Part shown: one piece after another, positions 22,967-35,700 of the stretch
How positions within the stretch are numbered: position 1 is the stretch's first letter
How the letters are laid out: each line of letters opens with the position of its first letter
Assembly (NCBI GenBank): GCA_963995525.1
Contig: OZ023211.1
Location: 57,184,032-57,248,031 of the forward strand
Origin: Escarpia spicata
Taxonomy: Eukaryota > Annelida > Polychaeta > Sabellida > Siboglinidae
Length of the DNA: 64,000 nt
Direction: 5' to 3'
Notes under the pieces: model-generated
Seen by the model: the letters and a program-made list of their open reading frames with translations, nothing else
What the model was told of the DNA's origin: nothing
Databases searched by the model: none
Program-made: the position numbers and the translations under genes

Positions 22967-23163
22967 TTAAGTGAATGAAACTATCAAAGCTTCACAATGT
23001 GAGTAAGAGGATTCAAACATGGGTTTTCTCGACTGAGAGTGATGTTCTAGCTACTGCCCTACCACATCCCAAGTCAGTACACAATCACATTCCAGTTTTC
23101 ACCAATCATACATCATTTTGTTTTCATCAGTTATCCCCTTTGGGATTAGCTTTTGCCATCCCC

Positions 23164-23203
23164 TGACCTATCTGACCTATCTGACCTATCTGACCTATCA
23201 CAT
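23164..23203. repeat. 10-bp tandem repeat, four copies
   Basis: TGACCTATCT is repeated four times, the last copy ending TGACCTATCA. Confidence 0.9.
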
Positions 23204-23214
23204 AGGTCTTTACA

Positions 23215-23220
23215 TTTAAT
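23215..23220 (-). terminator. Candidate poly(A) signal of SPTLC2
   Basis: ATTAAA on the minus strand, about 395 bases after the SPTLC2 stop codon. I saw no AATAAA between it and the stop. Chance occurrence is quite possible. Confidence 0.25.
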
Positions 23221-23613
23221 TTTCAGTGGACCATTTCATGTGTCCTTCAGTCTTCACACATTTCAGTCAATTAAAATGAGATATTTACCTGTCAACAATA
23301 TGCACTTCCAGCGGTGCTAAGAAATTAAATTGGTTACACTGGAAGGAACTGAAAAACATTACTACAAACAGGAAACTGCAGAGGACTTTAGTTAAATGCC
23401 TATTTTCTCAGCAAGCAAACAGACCTATGTAAAGTACGTACTGGAGCTAAGGTAAGCATAAGACAATTCCTTGTAATGTTACCCAAATGGCTGTAAGTTT
23501 ACAACAACAACTGCCTGTGATGAATACAGATAAGACATTTTTGAATCTAGACATTCTAGAACATAGAAAATTATCAGGGAAGAAATCCATCATTAGAAAT
23601 GCTGCTGCACTGC

Positions 23614-23718
23614 CTACCTCTTCTTGAAGTCTTCATCTTTCTCGGAGAACTGCGGCAATGGCATACTGGAGTACTTGAGGGACAGACGGTCTCCCACCTC
23701 GTCTATAATGGCCAACGC
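23614..23718 (-). CDS. SPTLC2: SPTLC2 last exon (C-terminus, stop)
   Basis: Reads [17 protein letters not shown] and ends FKKR then TAG (23614-23616). The acceptor is ttgcag. Phase 0 entry. 34 codons plus stop. Confidence 0.93.
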   Translation of the reverse strand, partial: ALAIIDEVGDRLSLKYSSMPLPQFSEKDEDFKKR

Positions 23719-26700
23719 CTGCAACACACCATAATCATTATATTTGCAGGACTAACTTCTGTGCAAGTCAGACCTAGCCCTGGCCTAGTGCTAATTTAGC
23801 CCCAGAGAAATTTAGCTCTGTCCGCTTGCAAACAAATCGTCAAAACAGTAACAAAAACAATTGACATTCAGTAAAAAAACTTTGTAGACAAAGTCTATGT
23901 GCTGTAATTCTCTAGCATCGAATAAATTAATACCGCCACAAATTAAGTAGGCAGGTAATTTTAGACGAAAATTTACGCTCATGTATAAGTATACGTGTGT
24001 ACATGGCTGCTCTAAACAAACAAAATTGGGGTTGACATATGGATAACAAAGCACGTGATTGAAGTGGTGCTCTTGTTCGAGGCTCGCTTAGAAATGATTT
24101 GTCATTTGTGTTTCCAATGGCAATTATCTGTCATAATGTCTGTCCAACATGCATGTAAAATTGGCTATAATAATTTTTTTAATCAATTTAATAAAAATGA
24201 CACACGCAGGTTTAGCATGACTTGGGAAGGGTGCACGGATGTAGTTAGAATGAATTGTATTACAGGCAGACTTGTTTCTTATAAATGTACTGAATCAGAT
24301 GAATGGGTGCTGGATAAGGAATGCTACAGAACAGACATACAAAAAACACAGTCTGGTTGTCAGGAATACTTAGTTAAGGTTTGATTATCTGATAATACAA
24401 AGGCCACTCAGAATTCTGTACGTGACGTGTGGAGAAGTCTCGTGCAAGACTACCTGGTTGAAACATAGTTTGGCCACGGAACAAAATTCTGAATTTATAA
24501 CAAAAAAACCTGGCATGTAAAGTAATTGTCAGGTACAGGATTCTCATTAAACATATTGACAAAGTAAACTACCAGGTAGTAATGTGTTCAGTGGTTTGAA
24601 CGCTGTCAGCCTGGCAACTGACTTTAGCAAATAATAGATATTATGACAAAACTGCACATTTTTTTCTTGCATTTACTGTGGATATTACTAAATACTATTC
24701 ACACACTACATTTCGACATGAAACAACAGGATGTGCGATGAGTTAAACCAGTTGAGGAAGCAGCTAGTCGTCAGACATACCTTGTCAATCATCTCCTTGG
24801 TGTGTGAGGCAGATAGACAGAAGCGAGCACGAGACTCGATGATAGGCGTTGCGGGGAAGCCAACGACAACTGTAGCCAGACCACGCTGAAGGCACTCACG
24901 ACTAAACGCCCTGCACACGCCACAACTACCGTGAGGCTCATGTCGAGTCAGTCTAACAGTGGATTTTAAAAGTATTTTGAATATTTATTTTAATGATGTT
25001 ATTGTAAATGTAATGTTTGTCAACACTTTTTTGTACACTACTCCCAATATATTGCATATAACAAAGAAAATTAATGTAGAAAGACTTTTGTCTCATAGTC
25101 AGGGCATAAAAAAAAAAATTCACAGTGGTTGGTGTGTAGGTGTGTACGTTATCACCAAATATGCAATATGTTTACATCTACTGCCAATGATCACAGTAGA
25201 ACCGCCAACTAGTGATAACACTTTTCTTAGCGTTACCACCCACAAATCAATTACATCGATCCGTTTGGCCAAACCGTTGTGTACGAAAATCAAACAGATT
25301 GTCGACACTACTTCTTACCCACGTGAAGGATCCCACCCGAGGCAGGTAGAAGACCAACTTACGCTATCTTGGCTGGGCAATAGAGTAGGACCGGGACCAC
25401 GGGAGAGTCCTTATTGCCAAAGATGATGAATCCCATCTCGTGGAGACGACGGCGGAAGTAACGACAATTCCACGCCAGCTGGCCTCGCCGCTTGCTTCCT
25501 GAAGCACAGTTGGACCAATATAAAATAACACATCATATCTCTGCATTATAAATCTGAAAATTTGGAGAAAAAAATAACAGAACAGTAATACTTAATTTAG
25601 ATAAGTTGTTTAAAGCGCTAAAAAATTATATTTAAAATACCAGTTATAATACAAGCCTAAAAATAATTACTAATAGTTACAAGTAAGTACAGTGGATTCT
25701 TGTTAAGTTGGGCACTTGGCCCCAATGTATGCATTCAGAGTAACAAATCTGCCTGATAAATGAATCATGCATATAATGAGTATTTTAGATTTGCAAATTC
25801 AATTCCCATGAAATGATGTCGAGACGTTGAGGTTTCTGGATTATTGCGATCTGGATCAACAAGATTCCACAGTACAAAATTTACTTCAATGACACAAACA
25901 TTTTTGTACAGCGGAATCTAACATAACCATCTGACAAAAACAAACTATTGAAATAACCTTTATAATCCAAATGTATTCATACTTTCACAAATTACTAAAT
26001 TGAATGATCAAAGTCAATTGTTTTCGATAATTTGAAAAGTAATATGCACTCACTTTACATTGCGTACACATTACTCAAAGATTATTCACACATTGCAACT
26101 CTGAACATCATCTATCACGATTTGTGATGTAGGCTTGGGCAAGGATTTTTCCGTGAAATTGACCTATTTCAATTTGTACTCCAGCCCTTGCGATTATGTT
26201 GAAACAAAATTTGCATCACTAAAAACGTCAATATGTTGTCTGTTCATACGTAATTTTTTTTTATGACAACTCAAAAACTATGAGTGCAGTATGCTTTCAA
26301 AACAACCCATGAATTAACGATCTACAGGCCTTGGCGACATGCTGCCTGTGCTAAGACGCCATGTTGTTATGCTGGCGCTTAGCATAACACTGCGCTCCGG
26401 TCAGGTTGACATTTTTTTTTGAGTATCGTTGCTTAGCGCAGCATCGGTAGCTCGCTCAATATGCGTGCCGTTAGTTCAGTTTGTAATATTTTATTTGATG
26501 CGTATGCAAAATATTTCGGTACATATTGTGGTTCCTAATTGCAAACAAATATGATCTACACAACAAACTATATTGTAGTGAATAATTTGAGTATTTATTT
26601 ACCGTTAAAAGTGGATCTCCCCATCGTGATAAAATAGACCGATTCACACAACCTTAGCAATGGACGCTAGTACAAGTCAATCTTTGGTGTGAGGGGTGCA

Positions 26701-29700
26701 CGATGCCCATCTTTAACTGACATTTTGTTGAACATTCTTTGTGCTATTCGCTGTTTGTTATCTCACTTACATGATCGAATATGTTTTATGTATACTGTAA
26801 CATGTGTTATGTTAAAAATGATTAGGGAATTATGAAATATAGTAAATAACAGGAATGTCAGCAAATAGTGCTGCTGTGCCCATGTCCAACCATGTCGGTT
26901 GTTGTGTCGTTGCTATTTAGGCCAACTTTCAAATCATGTCTACGATCCACAGATACGCATGGGAAATCATATTTATTATATAATATATACTTACCCTAAA
27001 TTGGAAATAATGTACATATATACGTTATATATCAAACTAAAGCAAAGATAATATATAATAAAGTAGTATCGATGGTGGAATGCACGGCGGGCCGAGATTG
27101 ACAAAAAATTTTGATAAGAACATATGTTGGTTATTCCTTTTGTGGTGACCAACTAATTTTGAAATGTAAACCAATACATTTTAAAATGAATATCCAAATT
27201 TACTAAATTACAAAGAAAGTGTTTTGTGTTAAAATGGGATTACTGAGTTGTAATTTAATATTATTTTATAAATAAAACAATTATACTTATACAAAGTATG
27301 CTATATTTCTTACAGAACTTAACTCTCTAACTAAAGTACATTTGAAATATCCCATTATTTCTTCATGTCATTATTTTATTTCACCGACTCATATTGTACA
27401 CGCTAACACGTTACTAGAAAGACACTTTACCATCATCCGTGCCGTCCAACCCCATTATGATCTTCGTAGAGGTGATTATTTGCTGTGCCACAGGTGCTGG
27501 CATGCTTGTGGCGTAGCACGCGCTGTGGGACCGGTGGCGAACATAGTCGACCAGTTTCTGCAAGAAGACACCACAAGAACATTTACTGCATTGTGCAGAT
27601 TTTAGAATGTCCGTTGCCGCCAAGGCTTGACAATGGTGGAAAAGAATTTCCAATACTGCTTCCATTGTCAAGACTGGCGACGACTTGTTATAAACACTTT
27701 GTCACAAGTTTGTGTACACTTAGTATGGAATGTATGCTTAACGGATCAAATACAGTATTCAACATCGACATGATAATTTACGAGATCCCTATCCACATAA
27801 TTATGTACGAGTCAACTTGCCACACTGACTGGTGAGTTAATTAATGCGTGTTCTCAGCGCGTAAGTTATTCCTGTGTCTGGCCGACTTGCCTTGGTGCCT
27901 GCGATGTATCCGCCAGATGCCCCGAAGCTCTTTGTGAAGGTGCCCATGAGGATGTCTACGTCCTTCGGGTCACAGCCGAAGTAGTCAACCACCCCTCGAC
28001 CATTAGGGCCCAGGGCTCCAATGCTGTGGGCCTCGTCCAGAAACAGATATGCCTTGTACTTCTTCTTCAATGCTATCAATTCGGGCAGCATCACTATGGA
28101 ACCCTCCATGCTGCAAACACATGAATGAATGATATTTGTGTAATATGATTACATCAAATAGTCACTCCTATAATAAAAAAAATGCCTCTCAGCCAAAACC
28201 ACTCAAAGCCAGAACTACCTAAAGCCAGAACTACCTAAAGCCAGAACTACCTAAAGGCAGAACTACCTACCATCAACGCAGTTTCAGTGTGTCCGGTTTG
28301 AAATTATGGAATAGCTTATCACATGGCAATGAAAACAGCATTCTGTTATAACCTTCAAGAAGTCCCTATACAAATATCTGAGTGCTACACCACCATTTTA
28401 AATGTGCTCTCTTTCATGTATGTTATGATTTGAATCCATTGTATGTTAATACGTGTTGTATAACTGATGAAAATGAGGCAAATGGTAGTGTAAAACTAAG
28501 CATGTTACCGAGTGAAAATAAAGTTATCAATCAATCAATATCGCACCTTCATCAACAAATGCCTCAGAAACATTCTCAAAATCAGACGGCAAAATACCAC
28601 GGACACAGAACTCCTGAATAAGACAAACTGAACGAATGTCAAGAGATTCTAAAATGAAAATGAATAAGACACAGCCTCTGGAGGGAAAACACAACAGTTA
28701 CAACACAGGCATTAGAGTGGAACCCGTAAGGTGAAAAACAGGCCGACCCAGAAGCAGCTGGAGGCGATCCACAGCTGAGGAACTAGAGAAGATAAGATAT
28801 AAGATAAGAGAAGTTTATTGCCATGTGCCAATGCTGTAAAATACAATAAAAGCATAGGAATAGGTTGCGATGTCGGACTTGTACCCACATAGTCATACAC
28901 TTATACAGCCAATAAATTAAATAATAATATAAGCATAAATCACATAGGCAATACATATTAACACACACACACCCACACACCACGTCCATCACTCCCTTAT
29001 TGCCTCACATTCAAGCTAAGGACCTAAAACCTAATACAATGTACTTGGTAAGATTGAGATACACCATAAAAGCACAGAGTTGAGATGATGATACAGCCCT
29101 AACTAATAAAATTGATTACATCTCAGTAAATTGGTCTTACAGCTCCGTCAGGGCTTTGACAGCCTGTGAATAAAAACTTCTGCCGAAACGTGAGGTGCAA
29201 GTTTCGAGTGCGCTGTAGTGGCGGCCTGACGGAAGCAGGGTGAAAAGATAGTTTGCTGGGTGGGAGGTGTCATGTGCAATGTGACCAGCACGTCTGATTA
29301 GCCGCTGCTGGTAGAGAGTATCCACAGAGGGCAAATCTTTTCCAACTATTTTGGAGACAGTTTTGACCACAAATTTTGAAAGAAATGAAGAAGTGAACAA
29401 CTGAGTGCCTGACTATTGGATTCACAACTGCAATGCAAACATGCAACTGACGCTGGCCGCTACAGCACAGCCAGACTGCCGTCTCACCTGTAGATCCCTT
29501 CAACAAGGATGAGGATCTTCCTGTAGGGCCGGTGGGTGCGCGCCTGGCCGTAGATGACAGCGTCTCGCAACTTCTGCTCCAGGTCAGCCACGTCTGTGAC
29601 ATCACAACACGTCAAATAACTGTCACCTGCTTAGCTATACATATTGAAATTATTATAATCTGATGAGGACATATTTATATTCTGGTGTATTTATGCTAAA

Positions 29701-32700
29701 GTATTACTAAAAATTGTGTTTTGTTAAACTGATAAATAAAGTAAAACATGCTTATTTCCTATGATGACAGTGACCATTGTTTTATCTTAATAGGAGTCTC
29801 CCGCCCCATATATTAAGGCCAGACACCCCAGGTGAAATGGTGTTTTTTTTTAAATACTGAAAATGGTTTTACGCAAGATAATTACATCTTTGCATGCATA
29901 CTATCAATAAAGTTCACTTCAATTACATACCTCTAAGTGAGTTTTAGTCACGGATCAAGCATGCCGATATCAAGTAATCAAATCCATTATGCAATCTTTG
30001 ATGGCTATTTTCTCAGATTTCTGCATTTGGAAACGGGATATCTCGGGAGTAATTATGCAACACAAATCAGGTTTTCAGTGTTCCATTCAGCAGATCCTGC
30101 TCTGCGAAATGATCAGATAGTTTTTAAAATCATCAGTAGTTTGAAAGATATAAGCATATGTGATGCCAAAAAACAACTTTTTGGGGACTTATATGCTCAA
30201 GAAATAATGGCAGAGATTCAAAATTGCCCAATACTTCTCAAAATGGCAGCCATTTTGTATGTTACAATGGAAATGAGGGTCTGGCCAAAAAAGTTCAATA
30301 TTTTTACCCAGTATGATCCATTCCATACTTTGTGCAAAAAACATGCACAGTTTGCAGATTAAACAATAATCCCATCTACCTGCCATGTCTGGCCTTAACC
30401 AGTCATTCTATTTTTATACAACACAGTGCATTGTAACAGTTTGCTTAGCTGATTTTTTGTCTACAGTTGTGTAAAATAATATATTTAATTTTATTTTGTG
30501 CCAGATCCAAAAATGGACACGGTGCTTCACAAAATATTGAACATGGACTAGAAAATAAACAAATCTAAAATGAACCTGGCCACAATAATGTGGATCAGTG
30601 GAAGATTTGACACAAGTTAGAAATCATTGATGTTTGATACAAATGAAATTAACAGCCGTCTCATTTATTTCGTACATCAGTGTATTTCCCCCCAAAACAC
30701 TGTTAATTTTCCGTTCAGTTCATAAGGATGCGGACGGAAGAGAGAGACATAAATCACATTCTGCTACAAACTATCATGTCAGTGTTGTCACCATGTGCAT
30801 GTCTGTGTGGAATGTGACCAGAGAACTCACCACCATGTTTAAACACCTTTATGGTTGCCCCCGACAACCGAGCACCGAGGACGAGAGAGGCATGGTTGAG
30901 TTCATCGCTGAGAACTAAACATCCCTGAAAAGACAATAATGCCGACTTGTTGAGGTTTCAACAACTGTTTCTACTCACACTTCGATCAACACAGGTGTAC
31001 ACAGTAACAACAAAGCATTCATTTCTGTCATTTCCAACTGAAACTACGTTACTTTTTGATAGTAATTACTTTTATTCAATTTGAATGATTTCAAATACAC
31101 ATGATTAAATTCAAAGACACACCATCAAAAGGGCCAAATATGCAACCTATCACTTACAGATATTCTAGTCTCTCAACGGTTTATATTTACAAAAGCAGTA
31201 TTTGGTGAAGATGTGAGATAGATTATGTGTGTATTTACCAACATTTAACCATTTCAGTACTACAGCCCTGACCAGCTGTGACCACTGAATACTGCATTCC
31301 CAGTGAATATGCAAGACAATGAACTACCTCACTTCAAGTCAAGATTTGAGCAACAAAAATGCATTTTATGAATAGGAATGTTATCATTTTACATTCCGTC
31401 ATCAGGGTAACCAGCAACCCAAGATGGCCACCAAGAGTTCAACGTTTTTGCAATTGCTGAACACAGTTTTATACTAAGTTCGCCGACATCGTTATTGTGT
31501 CGATCGTCAACATTCAACAAAGATTCTTTGTTAAAACTACCAAATAATCTGTCCAAAACATACGGTGGTAAATCGCTAGTTGAAGTAATGCCGTCCGCCA
31601 TTGTGGCCACCGCAGATTTTGATAATACATAATTAAAAACCGCGAAAATTTCTGTAAGCTATTATTGAGCGATAATAAATGATGACCACTGCTGAATAGC
31701 TAATATATTCGCCTTGACAACCGTACACAACAAGTGGCTCCATGTAGTGGATAATTATGAGTAAAAATGATCTGAATAGCAGACATCATCAATGCCGAAT
31801 AACCGGCCTGTCGTAGTACGGAAGCATCAGTCTCAGACAGTGCGGCCAGAAATCCGGCCTGTCGTACTGAAATGGTTAAGATCCTACATCAGCTCCTGAA
31901 GGGGCTGTATGGAGTAAGCAAATTCATGACAAATACAAGTTAGTATATTTAGCGTCTATTTAATGAAATACACCAAATATGAGCATCGCATATAAATATG
32001 GTCTTCTGGGCAAGTTACAAATCTGTACAAATCCGTCTTTGGATGAGGACCAAAAGGCTTCTGGGCTGACCCAGAGCACAGAAGAAACACTAATCCAAGA
32101 CTGAGGGTACTGGCGAGATCTTGAGCAAGCCTCATGTGCAATACCGGGGTATGAAGAGGATAAGTTAAAAAGTTCAAACAAATGTGTCATTGATCTCTAG
32201 TACTAGTCATTCAATTCACCTACCTTGTTCACAAATATCGGGATATTCATTGAGTTGGTTGCAAAGCCCATGCCAAATGTCATACAAGCCTCAACACCCA
32301 GAAAGTTGGCCAGTAGTTCTTCCATTTCCGTGTGTATGTCCATATTGCCTACAACATGTTACACATGAAAATGTGAAATGTGAGGACACAAGACTCATAA
32401 TATAGCCTGCCATGACATTGTGTCTTAAGGTAAAGTAGATAAACAAGACTCATAACATAGCCTGCCATGACATTGTGTCTTAAGGTATAGTAGATAAACA
32501 AGACTCATAACATAGCCTGCCATGACATTGTGTCTTAAGGTAAAGTAGATAAACAAGACTCATAACATAGCCTGCCATGACATTGTGTCTTAAGGTAAAG
32601 TAGATAAACAAGACTCATAACATAGCCTGCCATGACATTGTGTCTTAAGGTAAAGTAGATAAACAAGACTCATAACATAGCCTGCCATGACATTGTGTCT

Positions 32701-35700
32701 TAAGATAAAGTAAATAAACAAGACTCATAACATATCTTGCCATGACATTGTGTCTTAAGATGAAGTAGATAAACAAGACTCATAACATATCTTGCCATGA
32801 CATTGTGTCTTAAGATGAAGTAGATAAACAAGACTCATAACATAGCTTGCCATGACATTGTGTCTTAAGATGAAGTAGATAAACAAGACTCATAACATAG
32901 CTTGCCATGACATTGTGTCTTAAGATGAAGTAGATAAACAAGACTCATAACATAGCTTGCCATGACATTGTGTCTTAAGATGAAGTAGATAAACAAGACT
33001 CATAACATAGCTTGCCATGACATTGTGTCTTAAGATGAAGTAGATAAACAAGACTCATAACATAGCTTGCCATGACATCGTGTCTTAAGATGAAGTAAAT
33101 AAACAAGACTCATAACATAGCTTGCCATGACATTGTGTCTTTTAAGATAAAGTAGATAAACAAGACTCATAACATAGCTTGCCATGACATCGTGTCTTAA
33201 GATGAAGTAAATAAACAAGACTCATAACATAGCTTGCCATGACATTGTGTCTTTTAAGATAAAGTAGATAAACAAGACTCATAACATAGCTTGCCATGAC
33301 ATTGTGTCTTAAGATGAAGTAGATAAACAAGACTCATAACATAGACACTGATTATTACATCATATTCTAAAAAGTGCACTGACAACTTACATAAATTAAC
33401 AATGTGTATTTTTAAAAGGTAGCTGGCACAGCAATTGTAAGCTTGTTTTGAACTGAATAATTCCAATGAGTTATTTTAGAACAAACTACCGTGGTCCCTC
33501 ATATCTGCAAAAAGAAACAATTCTGAAATCCCCTTTCTGGCCTGGACCAAAGTTAAAATGGAGATAGTGCTTCAAAAAGAAAGAGCAGCAATAAACAGCA
33601 ATCTTGAGTGGAGAGAATGGCAGAGGTTCACAAGGGGTCAAGGGAAAGGAGATGTTCCATGTAAGACTTCCTCGATAAAACATACTTTGGCTGCATAGTG
33701 GAATTGAAAATCTAAGTGTAATCCAGTTGCACATAAATAAATTGTGAGTGACAGTAATGTGTAATTTAATAATTAATACGGAAATATGAATGTGGTGTCA
33801 ATACTTTGTTGCTAAAGAAATGCCTTCTTACAATAAAATGAAAACTATATCATATAATATTGATAATCATGGGGATATTACTACCTGAATTACCAAAAAA
33901 GGGTGAAGAAGAAAACGTACCCATATCTTAATTTATTTATTCTTATATTTAAATTTGCTTTATTTCTACTATAAATGTAGTAAACTTAGGTAAAGCACTG
34001 TGAACGTTATAAATGGATACGACTATTAAAAATATACATTATTATTATATGCTAGCTACAATATAGAAACTTAAAAAAACTGACTGAGAACTCACCCAAC
34101 TCGTGCCTGCTGCTACACATGCCACAGCCATACTTTCGGGTCGCTTCCACTGCCGCGTCCGCACACAACCCCTCCGCCTGAGCAAATCCCAGGTAGTTGT
34201 ATGAACCCATGTTCATGGCCTTCGTTGTCCCTCCTGTGAACCTGCCAACAAACCATTCACCAAGTTCACTGTGAAGGCCAATTCAGTGGTTGCCACATCC
34301 AGCCTAAATCACCCTCGCAAACCAGGGGTGGCAGTTGACTACTTACCCCTGGTGGATATACTATGCAGTGTTTGGCTGTTGGCTGAAACAGCCGTATTTT
34401 ATCCTAGTAGTTGACCTGGACTGTCATGATTATAACAGTAGGAAACTTCATATCAAAAGGCAACATTAGAGAATCCCAATATATTGACCTGTCCGATCAT
34501 TCATGTGAGCCAGTGGCAGTCAATTTTCTAATAACGTCTTCTACTTCTTGAACATTACACATAACAAACATCAGCCATGACTGGCTAGAGCTGAAATCGT
34601 TGACTGTAGAATAACAATGTAATGACTGGATTAACGGGCTCAGAGGAACCTCAGCATTTCTTCTATACGATCTGCGAGAGAATGGCAGAGAATACTGACA
34701 TTGATGTAATGAGACTGGTGTGCACAAAGCAAAGACAAATGAAGTAATGTTTAGTGTGAGAAAACAGCAAACACATATCTTATTTTATTAGCCTGACTGA
34801 CACAAACATGTATGTGATAACTGCTGAATTGCAAACCAGTATACTTGTGTGTGCCATATTCGTTTATAATATAAACAGATCCTTGAAGGCTTCAATCTTC
34901 TCATACTATATCAATATCATGTTGTTGAGTTTTTTGGCATGGATGGGAGAAAGGGAGAAAACAGAACGTATGGCTCCTCGATCATCAATTAACAGCTGTT
35001 ATCACAAACAAGAACTGTACACTCGGCAGATGTTGTATTACACCAGTGTGGCAAATCGATAATATTTCAACAGGTTACTGAAATCGCATTGGGCAGGACC
35101 TTGAGCTAACTCAATCTGTATTTGAATTTCCTTTGCATAGTACTACTAATATGTAATAATAGGCCTATCTGATTTTCATTTTGTCAAAAACAGATTTGTT
35201 TCATCAATGACAAAAGACAGTCAGTTAGAGTGAGCTTAGACAGCACAATGTTTTCTCATTTTGCATATGCCAAACTGGCTCTACCTACCTGAATGTCCAG
35301 CCATGATCTGGGGTCTCTCGGTCCATCAGATTAAATTCAGCTCCAGGAACGCTACATATTGGTCGGTTCCAGCAGTCACGTATACGCATGTAGAGATTAC
35401 GTGTGTAGAAACTCTCGAAGCTTTGGTAGAGGGGAACCCAGCCCTAGGTATTAACAAAAGCAACAAGTTAGTTAAACATGTCAGGCCTGATTATTTTAGT
35501 TTATTTCATGAAAAATCAAACAATACAATGTAATATACTATCTAGTATTCACAATGATGCGACCCAGTTCATGCAAAATAAAGTTATTTACTTTTGATGA
35601 AATCACTGGAGTAATTATAAATCTTGATCAACTTGGTCCACGACACTGATCATGATTAAATGTCTATATTAGTGCTGGTTCGATACCAGAATTTTTTTCA

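Noticed and set aside
24055..24384. 109-codon plus-strand frame with several cysteines inside an SPTLC2 intron
   Set aside because: No recognised domain, no clear splice sites, and opposite to the host gene; chance cannot be excluded.
29937..30362. 141-codon plus-strand open frame
   Set aside because: It lies wholly inside a TTAA MITE, starts with GTG and has no recognisable domain.
32391..33344. Regular repeats that could be mistaken for a CRISPR array
   Set aside because: Units are contiguous with no unique spacers, and the array sits in a eukaryotic intron.
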